The notes beneath the pieces are model-generated. The model saw nothing but the letters and a program-made list of their open reading frames with translations. It was not told where the DNA came from and did no database searches. The position numbers were made by a program, and so were the translations under genes. Positions 1 through 12,410 of a stretch of DNA of 64,000 nucleotides are shown here, piece after piece (positions within the stretch are counted from its first letter, which is position 1; the number at the start of each line of letters is the position of its first letter). The DNA lies in assembly GCA_008081045.1 (NCBI GenBank), contig VMDC01000001.1:1-64000 (forward strand), given 5' to 3'. Source of the stretch: Gammaproteobacteria bacterium (GTDB taxonomy: Bacteria > Pseudomonadota > Gammaproteobacteria > Pseudomonadales > Pseudohongiellaceae).

Positions 1-87
1 CTGATCAGCTGTGACCCCGTCGTGGGCGCATTGAGGAGTTCTCTTTGCGCGCTCCATGCCGCAGTCGCGCCACTGGCGCGCTCACCC

Positions 88-771
88 TCAGGAAAGTGGT
101 TCTGCCCGTCTGGTTTCCACGCCGTCTGCCGTGCCGAGCAGCAGAATATCGGCGCCCCGCTGCGCAAAAAGCCCGTTGGTGACAACTCCGGTAATCTGAT
201 TCAGATCCCGCTCCAGCTGTCTGGGGTCGAGGATGTCCAGATTGTAGACGTCCAGTATGTGATTGCCATTGTCCGTCACGCACCCTTCGCGATAGACCGG
301 ATCACCGCCGAGCTTGACGATTTCCCGGCCCACATAACTGCGCGCCATCGGAATAATCTCGACAGGCAGAGGAAACTCACCGAGCACACCGACCATCTTC
401 GATGCATCCGCGATACAGACGAACTCTTTCGAGGCGGCAGCGAGAATTTTCTCTCGGGTCAGAGCGGCGCCGCCGCCCTTGATCAGCTGCAGGTGCGCAT
501 TGCTCTCATCGGCGCCGTCAACATAGATCGCAATCTGACCGGCGCTGTTGAGGTCAAAGACCGGAATATTGTGTGATTTGAGGCGCCGGGCGGTTTCTTC
601 CGAACTGGCGACTGTGCCTTCGAGCCGGTCACTGATTTTACCGAGTTCCTCAATGAAGAAATTTGCGGTGGACCCGGTGCCCACGCCGAGAATCATGTCG
701 TCTTCCAGTTTGCTCTCGACATAATCGAAGGCAGCTTTCGCTACCGCCTGTTTGAGTTCATCTTGTGTCAT
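88..771 (-). CDS. rpiA: Ribose-5-phosphate isomerase A
   Basis: 227-aa ORF; motifs [46 protein letters not shown] typical of RpiA. Confidence 0.96.
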   Translation of the reverse strand: MTQDELKQAVAKAAFDYVESKLEDDMILGVGTGSTANFFIEELGKISDRLEGTVASSEETARRLKSHNIPVFDLNSAGQIAIYVDGADESNAHLQLIKGGGAALTREKILAAASKEFVCIADASKMVGVLGEFPLPVEIIPMARSYVGREIVKLGGDPVYREGCVTDNGNHILDVYNLDILDPRQLERDLNQITGVVTNGLFAQRGADILLLGTADGVETRRAEPLS

Positions 772-795
772 AGTGGCCTCTGTGGGTTCTGGGCG

Positions 796-1638
796 TTAAG
801 TGGATTGTGCAAGCAGTTGACCCATGCGCACGCTAGAGTGGGTCTGCAGGGTGGGGTCGAGTTGAACCGCATCTGGCTCGAACAGCACAATGGCGGTCGA
901 CCCCAGACAGAATCTGCCGAGTTCCGCCCCCTTGGCCAGCTCGACCGGCGGGGCTGTCCCGGCATATTCAGTCAGCCGGCGGGATTTCGCCGGCCCCGGG
1001 CAGACCTGCCCTGACCAGACCGTCTGAATTCCGGCGACAATCATTGCGCCGACCAGCACCACCGCCATCAGTCCCTGATCAGTCTCGAACAGACTTACCA
1101 GGCGTTCATTGCGGGCGAACAGCCCGGGGACGGAATCGGCCGTGAGGCGATTGACGGAGAACAGTTTGCCCGGCACATAGATTGTTCGCAGTAGCCTGCC
1201 CGCAAGCGGCATATGAACCCGATGATAGTCACGGGGCGAAAGATAGACGGTGGCGAAGCTGCCACCGACAAAGCGATGGGACTCCTCATCGGTCAGCAAC
1301 TGCGCCACGGTGTAGTGCTTGCCTTTGGCCTGCAGGATTCTGTTTTCGTCGATGCGGCCCAGCTCACTGATGGTGCCATCAGCGGGACACACCACCGCGC
1401 CGACAGAGGCATCAATGGGGCGGGCGTCGGGCGTCAGTGCGCGGGTAAAAAAGGCGTTGAAGTTGTCGAACTCCGCCGGATCCTGAATGACGGCCTCGCT
1501 CATATCGACCCGGTAACGGCGGATAAACCAGCGGATCAGCCACCTGCTCGCCCACGTGCTTTCTGCCAGTCTGCCGGTCAGGCGGGACAGCCCATGATGC
1601 GGTACCAGATATTGCAGAAGTATAAAGAGTCGCGACAA
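796..1638 (-). CDS. psd: Phosphatidylserine decarboxylase proenzyme
   Basis: 280 aa; FNAFFTRALTPDARPID, YLSPRDYHRVHMPLAGRL, NERLVSLFETDQGLMAVVLVGAMIVAGI, late GS(T) cleavage motif (LGSTAIVLFE). Confidence 0.95.
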   Translation of the reverse strand: MSRLFILLQYLVPHHGLSRLTGRLAESTWASRWLIRWFIRRYRVDMSEAVIQDPAEFDNFNAFFTRALTPDARPIDASVGAVVCPADGTISELGRIDENRILQAKGKHYTVAQLLTDEESHRFVGGSFATVYLSPRDYHRVHMPLAGRLLRTIYVPGKLFSVNRLTADSVPGLFARNERLVSLFETDQGLMAVVLVGAMIVAGIQTVWSGQVCPGPAKSRRLTEYAGTAPPVELAKGAELGRFCLGSTAIVLFEPDAVQLDPTLQTHSSVRMGQLLAQST

Positions 1639-2050
1639 ACCGATTTCCCAATGCGCAGCCGGGCCTATTCTACTCTGTCAGCCGGCCCGACTGATAGGCG
1701 AACGCGACAGTCCGCGACCGGCTGCCCCCTGTTTGTCTGCGGTGTTATCATCCGACGCAATCCACTTCAGTCAATCGCCCGCGCAAACCCGCGCGGTGAA
1801 AAGAACTCATACCGCTCATGCGCGCTGCGACCCAAGCCTTCATGCACACCCCTATTCACCCGCTCAGGTCAATCTGTCAGGTCAGTGGGTCCGTTACGCA
1901 CAGCGGGCAGTGGCCTGTTCACGGCGCGCACGCCCAGTCAGGCGCATGCCGTCTGCCTCGCCCCTGCCGCAGGCTCGCGCGTTCAACCGCTGTGCCCTGC
2001 GCTGGTCGGTTGGCGGCAGCCTCTCGCTCCGGCCGCGTCGGGGGATTGTC

Positions 2051-3106
2051 ATGACCGATGCCGCCCTGCGCGCCTACTCGCTTACCGAACTCGGATGGCA
2101 GGGGGTCTTCCGGCAGCAACTGACGCTTGAAGAACACGGCCGGTTGCAGCCAATGCGGCTGATTGAACAAAGCCGTCAGGAGGTGACGCTGATCGGGGAG
2201 CAGGGCTGCTTCACGCTCGCCCTGCTGTCGTCCATGCCGCAGATGGTTGTCGGGGATTGGGTGCTGGTGAACAGCGAAGGCAGCTTTGAGCGCCTGCTTG
2301 ACCGGAGTACCTGCTTTCGACGCATCGCGGCAGGCCACCAGAAGCAGGAGCAGCTGATTGCCTCAAATGTCGATACCGCTTTTATCGTCTGCTCTCTCAA
2401 CGATGACTTTAACCTGAACCGGATCGAACGCTATCTGGCCATGGTGCATGATGCGGGCGCGGAGCCGGTGGTGGTGCTGACCAAGAAGGATCTGCGCACG
2501 GACGGGGACGAGCTGTCAGCTCAGGTGCGGGCACTGTCAGCAAATCTGGTCGTGGAAAGCGTCAACAGTCTTGAGCCTGAAACGGCTCAGATTCTGTCAC
2601 CCTGGTGCCGGCAGTCCCACACCGTCGTCATGCTGGGCTCTTCCGGCGCCGGCAAATCGACGTTGACCAACACCCTGCTGGGCGAACAGCGGCAGCTGAC
2701 CGCACAGATCCGCGAAGACGACAGTAAAGGCCGTCACACTACCACGGCCCGGTCGCTGATTCCGATGGCAGGCGGTGCCATGCTGCTGGATACGCCGGGC
2801 ATGCGCGAGCTGCAGCTGGTAGACATGGAAGCCGGTGTCGCCGCGACATTTTCCGATATTGAGACACTCGCCGGTCAGTGCCGGTTTAATGACTGTCGTC
2901 ATGATTCTGAACCGGGGTGTGCAGTGCAGGCCGCCATTGCTGGCGAAACGCTCTCAGCCCGGCGCCTGGAGAACTATAACAAGCTGATGCGCGAGCAGGC
3001 ATTGAATGCGGCAACACTGGCGCAAAGGCGCGCCAGTGACAAAAGCCAGGGGAAATTCATCAAAAAGACCCTCAATCAGTCCGTCCGCAACAAGCGCGGC
3101 CTCTAG
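2051..3106 (+). CDS. rsgA: Ribosome small-subunit-dependent GTPase A
   Basis: Circularly permuted GTPase motifs: VVVLTKKDL, MLGSSGAGKSTLTNTLLGEQ, GRHTTTARSLIPM, LLDTPGMREL, C-terminal Cys/His zinc motif CRFNDCRHDSEPGC. Start chosen at the internal ATG, not the 1733 ORF start. Confidence 0.93.
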   Translation: MTDAALRAYSLTELGWQGVFRQQLTLEEHGRLQPMRLIEQSRQEVTLIGEQGCFTLALLSSMPQMVVGDWVLVNSEGSFERLLDRSTCFRRIAAGHQKQEQLIASNVDTAFIVCSLNDDFNLNRIERYLAMVHDAGAEPVVVLTKKDLRTDGDELSAQVRALSANLVVESVNSLEPETAQILSPWCRQSHTVVMLGSSGAGKSTLTNTLLGEQRQLTAQIREDDSKGRHTTTARSLIPMAGGAMLLDTPGMRELQLVDMEAGVAATFSDIETLAGQCRFNDCRHDSEPGCAVQAAIAGETLSARRLENYNKLMREQALNAATLAQRRASDKSQGKFIKKTLNQSVRNKRGL

Positions 3107-3256
3107 TCGGACGGATCGACTTCAGCACAGGGTGTCAGATCGGTGCCGTTCTCTGGCCGGGTGCGCCTGTCCATGCCTGTTCCGGTGGCAGGCCGTCGCG
3201 GTTGTGCGGCGGGCTTGCTACACTGCACCCAACGCGTACTGGCTGAGGACACAGGC

Positions 3257-3799
3257 ATGGATAAATCTCAGAATCTGATCTGGATTGATCTGGAGATGAC
3301 CGGGCTGAAGCCCGATACCGACCGCATCATTGAAATCGCCACGCTGGTTACGGATGCCGATCTGAATATCCTGGCTGAAGGTCCGGTGCTGGCGATCAGC
3401 CAGAGTGAAGAGAGGCTTGCCGCGATGGATGACTGGAACCAGCATCATCATGGTCAGTCCGGCCTGATTGATCGCGTTAAAAACAGCACGCTGGACGAAG
3501 CGGCTGCGGCGCAGCAGACGCTCGACTTCCTGTCACGTTACTCAGACAAGAACGCCTCCCCGATGTGTGGTAACAGCATTTGTCAGGACCGGCGCTTTCT
3601 GGCGAACTACATGCCTGAGCTGGAGGCATTCTTTCACTATCGCAATCTGGATGTCAGTTCACTCAAGGAACTGGTCAAGCGATGGAAGCCGGACATTCAG
3701 GCCGGACTGCAGAAAAAGGCTACCCACCAGGCCATGGAAGACATCAAGGATTCGGTGAACGAGCTGATTTACTACCGGGAACATTTTCTGGCGGTGTAG
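3257..3799 (+). CDS. orn: Oligoribonuclease (DEDDh 3'-5' exoribonuclease)
   Basis: [62 protein letters not shown]. Confidence 0.97.
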   Translation: MDKSQNLIWIDLEMTGLKPDTDRIIEIATLVTDADLNILAEGPVLAISQSEERLAAMDDWNQHHHGQSGLIDRVKNSTLDEAAAAQQTLDFLSRYSDKNASPMCGNSICQDRRFLANYMPELEAFFHYRNLDVSSLKELVKRWKPDIQAGLQKKATHQAMEDIKDSVNELIYYREHFLAV

Positions 3800-3807
3800 C
3801 CTGAGCC

Positions 3808-3905
3808 GGGCTCAGGGCTCAGGGCTCAGGGCTTAGGACTTAGGGTTTGGAGTTTGGGGCTCAGGGCTAACGGTTCAGAGTTCAGGGCTAACGGTTCAGA
3901 GCTCA
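3808..3905. repeat. Degenerate tandem heptamer array, 14 units of 7 bp (consensus about GGGCTCA / GGGTTCA)
   Basis: Direct reading: GGGCTCA GGGCTCA GGGCTCA GGGCTTA GGACTTA GGGTTTG GAGTTTG GGGCTCA GGGCTAA CGGTTCA GAGTTCA GGGCTAA CGGTTCA GAGCTCA. Confidence 0.93.
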
Positions 3906-4964
3906 GGGCGCCGCCCCGCCATGCTGCGCCAGCGCCCAGTCAATATGCTCTTTGACCATGGCGCTGGCCGAGTTTCTTCTGCTGCGCAGCGCAGCAAGCA
4001 CCTGCGGTGAACTCTCGGCGTTCCCCAGACCCACCGCCAGATTTCGCAGCCAGCACTCATAGCCAATTCGCCGGATCGGCGAACCTTCAGTGCGCGCCAT
4101 AAATTCCTGCTCGCTCCACATGAACAGATCCAGCAGTGCAGAGCGGTCGAGCGCGTGGCGGGGCGAGTAGTCAGTCTCTTCGCTGATGCGGGTGAATTTG
4201 TTCCACGGGCAGACCAGCTGACAATCATCGCAGCCGAAGACCCGGTTACCCATGGCCCGGCGGAACTCGACCGGGATACTGCCGCGCAGCTCAATGGTGA
4301 GATAGGAGATGCAGCGTTTCGCATCCATCTTGTTGGGCGCGATAAACGCATCGGTAGGGCAGACATCGAGACAGGCGCGGCAGCTACCGCAGTGGTCTGT
4401 TGCGGGTTCATCGACCGGCAGGGGCAGATCGGTGAAAAGTTCACCGAGGAAAAACCATGAGCCGGCCTGCTTGTTAATCAGCATCGTATTCTTGCCGATC
4501 CAGCCCAGCCCGGACTTCTCTGCCAGCGCCCGTTCCAGAACCGGTGCGCTGTCGACAAACGCGCGATAGCCGAACTGGCCGACTTCTGACTGGATTTTAT
4601 CGGCCAGCTTCTGCAGGCGTTTGCGCATGACTTTATGGTAGTCCCGACCCCTTGCGTAACGGGCAATATAGGCAGTGTTGCGCTCCGACAGCGGGGCGAG
4701 AGAATTGTCCGCCACTTTTGCATAGTCCATGCGCACAGTGATGATGCGACAGGTGCCTTCATGCAGGCGTTCAGGATAAAGACGCTTATCGACGTTGTCA
4801 GCCATATAGGCCATGTCGCCGTGACAGTCCTCGCTGAGCCACTGTCGGTAGCTGTCGTGATAGTTACCAAGATCGACGTCGGTGATAGCCAGTTGCGCAA
4901 AGCCAAGCTCATGACCCCACGCTCTGATGGATTTGGTGAGCTGCTTGTAATTCGGTTCTGACAT
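3903..4964 (-). CDS. queG: Epoxyqueuosine reductase
   Basis: DHCGSCRACLDVCPTDAF and FGCDDCQLVCPWNKF 4Fe-4S motifs; start taken at MSEPNYKQLTK. Confidence 0.93.
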   Translation of the reverse strand: MSEPNYKQLTKSIRAWGHELGFAQLAITDVDLGNYHDSYRQWLSEDCHGDMAYMADNVDKRLYPERLHEGTCRIITVRMDYAKVADNSLAPLSERNTAYIARYARGRDYHKVMRKRLQKLADKIQSEVGQFGYRAFVDSAPVLERALAEKSGLGWIGKNTMLINKQAGSWFFLGELFTDLPLPVDEPATDHCGSCRACLDVCPTDAFIAPNKMDAKRCISYLTIELRGSIPVEFRRAMGNRVFGCDDCQLVCPWNKFTRISEETDYSPRHALDRSALLDLFMWSEQEFMARTEGSPIRRIGYECWLRNLAVGLGNAESSPQVLAALRSRRNSASAMVKEHIDWALAQHGGAAP

Positions 4965-4968
4965 GACC

Positions 4969-6108
4969 TTAGAGTGCGCAGAGGATCTCGGCGGCGCGCT
5001 CCAGTGTGCTGTCATCCTTGCAAAAGCAGAAACGGATGATTCGGGTATCAGGTGCCTCCCGATAGAAAGGCGCGAGCGGAATCGCGGCCACGCCTTTCTC
5101 CTGAGTCAGCTCCGTCACAAAAGCCATGTCATCCTTGCTGCTGATTGCACTGTAATCCACCAGCTGGAAATAGGTTCCGTTTGAAGGGCTGAAGCGAAAC
5201 CGGGAATCCTGCAGCAGCGTGCAGAAGTAATCCCGTTTGGCCTGATAGAAGGCAGGCAGCTCGGTTGCGTGCTCGGCGCACTCCTGCATGAAGTCGGCGA
5301 TGGCGTACTGCAGAAAGCTTGTCGTTGTGAAGGTGACAAACTGATGAATTTTCCTGAATTCTTCAGTTAGCGCCGGTCTGGCGATGCAGTAGGCGAGTTT
5401 CCAGCCGGTGGCGTGATAGGTTTTGCCGAATGAAAAAACGGCGAAGCTGCGCTCTCTGAGCAGTGGGTGGCTCAACACGCTCAGGTGCTGCTCGCCATCA
5501 AATACCATATGCTCATACACTTCGTCGGACAGTACCAGAATTGCCGTGTCTTTGATGAGTTCCGCCAGAGCGTCCAGATCGCTCGGCGCCAGCGTCACAC
5601 CGCAGGGATTATGCGGGGTATTGATGATGATGAGTCGTGTTCGTGACGTCAGGCTGTCCGCAACCCGATTCCAGTCAATCGAATAATCCGGCAGCTGCAG
5701 CGGCACCCTTACCGGGATGCCGCCCGCCATCAGAATGGCGGGCTCATAGGAATCGTACGCCGGGTCAAACATGATGACTTCATCGCCGGCCTGTACAGAA
5801 GCCTGCACGGCATCAAACAGCGCTTCGGTGGCACCGGAGGTCACCGTGACTTCAGTCTCATGATCCGCAGCAAAGCCATACAGCGTATCAACCTTGCGGC
5901 TAATCGCCTGGCGTAGAGCGGGTATGCCTGCCATCGGGGGGTATTGATTCCTTCGGTCGTTAAGATAGTGAGACACCAGATCCTTCAATCGTTCGGGGCA
6001 GTCGAAATCCGGAAACCCCTGAGAAAGATTGATGGCACCGTGCTCCTGAGCCATCTTCGACATGACGGTAAAGATTGTGGTGCCGACGTCCGGCAATTTA
6101 CTTTGCAC
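4969..6108 (-). CDS. PLP-dependent fold-type-I aminotransferase (YbdL / methionine aminotransferase-like)
   Basis: INLSQGFPDFDCPERL, TVTSGATEALFDAVQA, INTPHNPCGVTL, SDEVYEHMVFDG, SFGKTYHATGWKLAY. Confidence 0.88.
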   Translation of the reverse strand: MQSKLPDVGTTIFTVMSKMAQEHGAINLSQGFPDFDCPERLKDLVSHYLNDRRNQYPPMAGIPALRQAISRKVDTLYGFAADHETEVTVTSGATEALFDAVQASVQAGDEVIMFDPAYDSYEPAILMAGGIPVRVPLQLPDYSIDWNRVADSLTSRTRLIIINTPHNPCGVTLAPSDLDALAELIKDTAILVLSDEVYEHMVFDGEQHLSVLSHPLLRERSFAVFSFGKTYHATGWKLAYCIARPALTEEFRKIHQFVTFTTTSFLQYAIADFMQECAEHATELPAFYQAKRDYFCTLLQDSRFRFSPSNGTYFQLVDYSAISSKDDMAFVTELTQEKGVAAIPLAPFYREAPDTRIIRFCFCKDDSTLERAAEILCAL

Positions 6109-6299
6109 AGCGAATCCCCTATGGTGCGTGTCTCCGAGCCTGCAGTATAGCCTCGTCGGGCCTCATTCTAACCGAATATGGCCCGCGCACAGTATGTGTT
6201 AACAGAGTGAATAGATGCAGTTTCAGTCGCAGTTTGTCTGGCGACACTCCCACACGCTGAGCACCAACGATTACTCAAACAGTCTTCCGAAGGTGAATC

Positions 6300-8594
6300 A
6301 TGTCGACTCAACAAGCTTTGCGGGAACCGCCGCAAACCGCAACCCAATCCGCCGATGCTTCTTCCGATGCCGGCTCTTTACCGCTGCTTAATCTTGCGTC
6401 CGGCCGTGAGGCCGTGCTGGAGTATTTTGAGAATACCTGGGCGCTGACCGAACAGCTGTTCTCCAGTCTGGCCAGCGACGAAGCCTACTACGTCAGACCC
6501 TATCACAAGACACGCCATCCGCTGGTTTTTTACTACGCCCACCCGGTGTGCTTTTACGTAAACAAAATGCTGGTAAGCGGCCTGATCGACAAGCCGGTCA
6601 ATCAGGAGTTCGAGTTGCTGTTTGAAACGGGCGTCGATGAAATGAACTGGGACGATCTGCACGAAGGTGAGCAGGACGTCTGGCCGGCACTGGATCAGGT
6701 GAGACAGTATCGCGATGCGGTCTATGAACTGGTGCGAGAGGTGATCCGGACCCATCCCTCGCTGGACAAGCCGATCACCATGGCCTCGCCAGCCTGGTCG
6801 CTGGCCATGGGCTTCGAACACGAGCGCATTCATCTGGAAACCTCTTCTGTGCTGATTCGGGAGCTGCCGCTGGAATATGTCAAGGAACCGGATGTCTGGC
6901 CGGACTGGTTAACCGCACCGGCAGCACAGAACTATGAGCCTGTGGAGGGCGCGGATTACCCCACCAACGAATTGCTGGAGGTAGCGCCTACCCGCGTCAG
7001 TCTCGGCAAGCCGCATGGCTGGCCGACTTTCGGCTGGGACAACGAGTACGGCCAGGATCAGCGTGAGGTCAATTCTTTTCAGGCCAGCAAGTTCCTTATC
7101 AGCAACGGGGAATACTTCCGGTTCGTCAAGGCCGGGGGTTATGAGCAGCGCCGCTACTGGTCTGAATCCGGCTGGGGGTGGCGTCAGTTCAGAAATGTAA
7201 AGTGGCCGACTTTCTGGGTGCAGGATGGCCCGGCAGGCTCTCATCGCTACAAGCTGCGGACAACCTTCAGCGAAATACCCATGCAGTGGAGCTGGCCGGC
7301 CGTGGTCAATTACTACGAGGCAAAGGCCTATTGTGCCTGGCTCACCGAGCAGGATGAGGCGAAGATGCCCTATCGTCTGCTGCAGGAAAGCGAGCATCTG
7401 GCGATTCGGGATCCGGCACTGAGTGCCGCCATCGATTTTGAGCCCGGCGCAGCCGAACAGATTGATCTCGACAGCGTAATGGCCTGCGGCACGGTGCCCG
7501 CAATCAATCACAATCTGCGTTATGGCAGCGAGGGTGCCGTTGACGCGCTCCATGCCAACGAGCAGGGGTTTCACGACACGTTCGGCAATGTCTGGCAGTG
7601 GTGCGAGGACCCGTTTCACCCCCTGCCGGAATTTAAAATTCACCCCTTTTACACCGACTTCAGCACACCCTGCTTTGACGGTGAGCACCAGATGATTTTA
7701 GGCGGCTCCTTCATCAGCACGGGAGATGAGGCGAGCATCTGGTCACGGTTTCATTTCCGGCCCCATTTCTTTCAGCATGCCGGCTTCAGGGTTGTCCTCG
7801 ACACCGGTGCCGCGGGCAAAAAGGGGGACAAGTACGATACCGACGAACTCGTCAATCAGTATCTGCTGTTCCATTTTGGCTCACAGGCGGAGCAGCAGGA
7901 TGAAGCGCTCGCGAAGCGAATTGAATTTCCGTCGGTGGTTAACCTCATCGACCGCACGGTTGAACTGATGAACCAGTTCGCGCCCCGGCGGTTGAGGGCA
8001 CTGGATCTTGGCTGCGCGGTAGGCCGCTCGACTTTTGAATTGGCAAGAACCTTCGACTCGGTGGTCGGACTTGACTACAGCGATGCGTTTATAGATGCCG
8101 CGGAGCATCTGCGGCAACAGCGGTCAATGGAATACAAGCGCTGGGACACCGGCGCGCATCACACCCGCCTTAAGGCGAGCATCGATGAGCGCATTGATCG
8201 GGAGCGAATCGGATTTGTGCAGGGTGATGCGGCTAATCTGGCCGGCGCGCCCATGGTACAGAACAACGAGCAATACGATGCCATATTGCTCAGTAATCTG
8301 ATGTGCCGCCTGTCGGCACCGGCGCACTGTCTGCAGCAGTTCACTGAATCTGATCGCTACCTGAAGTCCGGTGGCATTCTGGTCATCAGTTCGCCGAATA
8401 CCTGGATGGCTCAGTACACCGATCCGGTGAATTTTCTGGATGGTGCAGACAGCGCTGAAACGCTTGCTGCTCTCGGTGAGTGTCTGCCCGGCTTTGAACT
8501 GCTGCATGAAGAGGATTTGCCCTTCATGATCCGCGAACACCGGAGGAAGTACGAGTACATCGTCGCGCAGGTTTCGGTGTGGCGCAAACTCTAG
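6300..8594 (+). CDS. ovoA: OvoA-like 5-histidylcysteine sulfoxide synthase with C-terminal SAM methyltransferase domain (ovothiol biosynthesis)
   Basis: 764 aa; DinB/FGE-like sulfoxide synthase region (HKTRHPLVFYYAHP, MGFEHERIHLETSSVLIRELP, FGWDNEYGQ, HDTFGNVWQWCEDPFHP) followed by a SAM-MTase motif (RALDLGCAVGRSTFELAR). Confidence 0.9.
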   Translation: MSTQQALREPPQTATQSADASSDAGSLPLLNLASGREAVLEYFENTWALTEQLFSSLASDEAYYVRPYHKTRHPLVFYYAHPVCFYVNKMLVSGLIDKPVNQEFELLFETGVDEMNWDDLHEGEQDVWPALDQVRQYRDAVYELVREVIRTHPSLDKPITMASPAWSLAMGFEHERIHLETSSVLIRELPLEYVKEPDVWPDWLTAPAAQNYEPVEGADYPTNELLEVAPTRVSLGKPHGWPTFGWDNEYGQDQREVNSFQASKFLISNGEYFRFVKAGGYEQRRYWSESGWGWRQFRNVKWPTFWVQDGPAGSHRYKLRTTFSEIPMQWSWPAVVNYYEAKAYCAWLTEQDEAKMPYRLLQESEHLAIRDPALSAAIDFEPGAAEQIDLDSVMACGTVPAINHNLRYGSEGAVDALHANEQGFHDTFGNVWQWCEDPFHPLPEFKIHPFYTDFSTPCFDGEHQMILGGSFISTGDEASIWSRFHFRPHFFQHAGFRVVLDTGAAGKKGDKYDTDELVNQYLLFHFGSQAEQQDEALAKRIEFPSVVNLIDRTVELMNQFAPRRLRALDLGCAVGRSTFELARTFDSVVGLDYSDAFIDAAEHLRQQRSMEYKRWDTGAHHTRLKASIDERIDRERIGFVQGDAANLAGAPMVQNNEQYDAILLSNLMCRLSAPAHCLQQFTESDRYLKSGGILVISSPNTWMAQYTDPVNFLDGADSAETLAALGECLPGFELLHEEDLPFMIREHRRKYEYIVAQVSVWRKL

Positions 8595-8642
8595 CACGAG
8601 CCTGAGTGAGTCGCTCCGGTTTGCCGGGCGGCGGCGGGCATT

Positions 8643-8672
8643 AAAAAAGGGCCACACAGTGGCCCTTTTTTA
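8643..8672. terminator. Intrinsic terminator-like hairpin between ovoA and tolC (possibly bidirectional)
   Basis: AAAAAGGGCCAC-ACA-GTGGCCCTTTTT. Confidence 0.85.
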
Positions 8673-8717
8673 TACCGGGTTGATACCGGCGACGCGCACC
8701 GGTCAGGTGGCGTACCG

Positions 8718-10115
8718 CTAGCCTTCTGACTGCAACCACTCATTCAGGGCAATAATGTCGTCCGGAGTGAGAATGCCGGCAACCTGCTTAAGCAGCAGCG
8801 TGTCCAGCACGTAATTGAACCGGGCATCGGCATATTGTCTGAGTGCGCGGAACAGATTTTCCCGGGCTCTTAGCACCTCAACAATGTTGCGGGTGCCAAC
8901 CTCAGCGCCGAGCTCGGTAGCATCCAGAGCCAGCTGGGCGGAATCAATGGATTGCTGCCGTTGAGCGATAACCAGTACGTCGGTGTTGACACGCCGATAG
9001 GCATTGCGAATATTCTGGGTCAGTTGGCGCCTTGTCAGTTCGAGCGATTCCTGTGCCGCAACGAGATTCTGTTCGGCCTGACGGCGACGTGAGCTGACGG
9101 CGCCACCAGTATAGATTGGAATATTGATACTCAGAGCCAGTGAGGTTCTGTCGAACGCGCCACCGCCGATCTGAATACCCTGACTGATAATCGGAGCAGT
9201 TACGTTGTGACCATACTGTCCCAGAAAGTCTACCGTAGGCAGCCGGTCGGCTTTGCGGGCACGTAGATTTTTGCGCGAGGCTTCGAGATTGTATCGGGCG
9301 GCGGCGATGGCCAGACTGTTGTCTTCGGCCTGATCCTCCCAGTCGATCAGGCTGCCGTCGACCTCAAGTATGGGAAAGTCTGCGCGTAATTCGTCGATGT
9401 CGCCGTGGGGCTGTCCGGTTATGGCTTCGAGCGCCTCAAACCGGGCCCGCAGCAGGTCTCGCTGCAGTATCGTCGTGTTCCGGGCCAGATCATAGGCGGC
9501 CTGGCTGTCGAAAACGTCAGTGATGGCAACCAGGCCAACCTCTTCCCGCTGCCTTGTCTGTTCCAGTGATCGCAGCGCGGCTTCTTCTTCCTGCAGGTTG
9601 GTGGCCAGCAATTCCTGAGCGCGCAGCACATCGAAGTAGGCCATGGCCACACGCATGATCAGATCCTGTTCCTGCGCGGCGAGATTGACCGCAGCTGCGC
9701 GGTCGCTGGCTTTGGCGCTCTGGAAGGTATACCAGCTGGCGAGATTCAGCACACTCTGACTGAGGTTGACGCCCCAACCGTGGTTATTCAGGCCATTGCC
9801 GTAGCTGTGGCGTGGCTGCACCAGCACGCTGGTGGGTGCGCCGGTCAGGGGATCGGGAAAAGTGCGGAAGACGTCATCTGCCGGGCCTGATGTCACCCGG
9901 GAGGTACTGCCACCGGCACCGAAGCTCGGCAACAGCGCGGAACGGCTTTGGCTGAGGTTCTCGCGGTTCGCCCGATACTGAGCCTCAGCTTGTTTCAGAG
10001 TGGGATCATTCTCCAGCGCCAGCTCGAGGATCGTATACAGATCCTGAGCGTAAGCCATCGAGCAGAGCAGGCTGCCGAAAAAAGTCAGTCCAAGGTTCCG
10101 GATAAGGTGTTTCAT
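8718..10115 (-). CDS. tolC: TolC family outer membrane efflux protein
   Basis: 465 aa; signal peptide, DLYTILELALENDPTLKQAEAQYRANRENLSQSRSALLPSF, repeated OEP helices, EVGTRNIVEVLRARENLFRA. Confidence 0.92.
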   Translation of the reverse strand: MKHLIRNLGLTFFGSLLCSMAYAQDLYTILELALENDPTLKQAEAQYRANRENLSQSRSALLPSFGAGGSTSRVTSGPADDVFRTFPDPLTGAPTSVLVQPRHSYGNGLNNHGWGVNLSQSVLNLASWYTFQSAKASDRAAAVNLAAQEQDLIMRVAMAYFDVLRAQELLATNLQEEEAALRSLEQTRQREEVGLVAITDVFDSQAAYDLARNTTILQRDLLRARFEALEAITGQPHGDIDELRADFPILEVDGSLIDWEDQAEDNSLAIAAARYNLEASRKNLRARKADRLPTVDFLGQYGHNVTAPIISQGIQIGGGAFDRTSLALSINIPIYTGGAVSSRRRQAEQNLVAAQESLELTRRQLTQNIRNAYRRVNTDVLVIAQRQQSIDSAQLALDATELGAEVGTRNIVEVLRARENLFRALRQYADARFNYVLDTLLLKQVAGILTPDDIIALNEWLQSEG

Positions 10116-10284
10116 ATTGTTGGCCTTGATGCGTTTTAGAGTAGACGGCCCGTTGTCAGTCGGGCCTGATGACAGCGATGTGATTCAAACTGCTGTTCAC
10201 AGCGGCGCTGGATTCTACACAGTGTAACCAAAAGTGACAATTTTGGATTTGCCGATGCGGCAGGCGGAGGGATTTACGCTGTGA

Positions 10285-12378
<2,094 letters not shown>

Positions 12379-12410
12379 CGTATGCGGGCGGCGCCATGAC
12401 GGCCGCGGGC

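Noticed and set aside
1733-2050. Long N-terminal extension of the rsgA ORF
   Set aside because: Extension is Arg/Pro/Ser-rich low-quality sequence; RsgA homology begins near the ATG at 2051
3808-3905. CRISPR array or telomere-like interpretation of the GGGCTCA/TTTAGGG-like heptamers
   Set aside because: No spacers and unit length is 7 bp; similarity to eukaryotic telomere repeats is coincidental in a bacterial intergenic spacer
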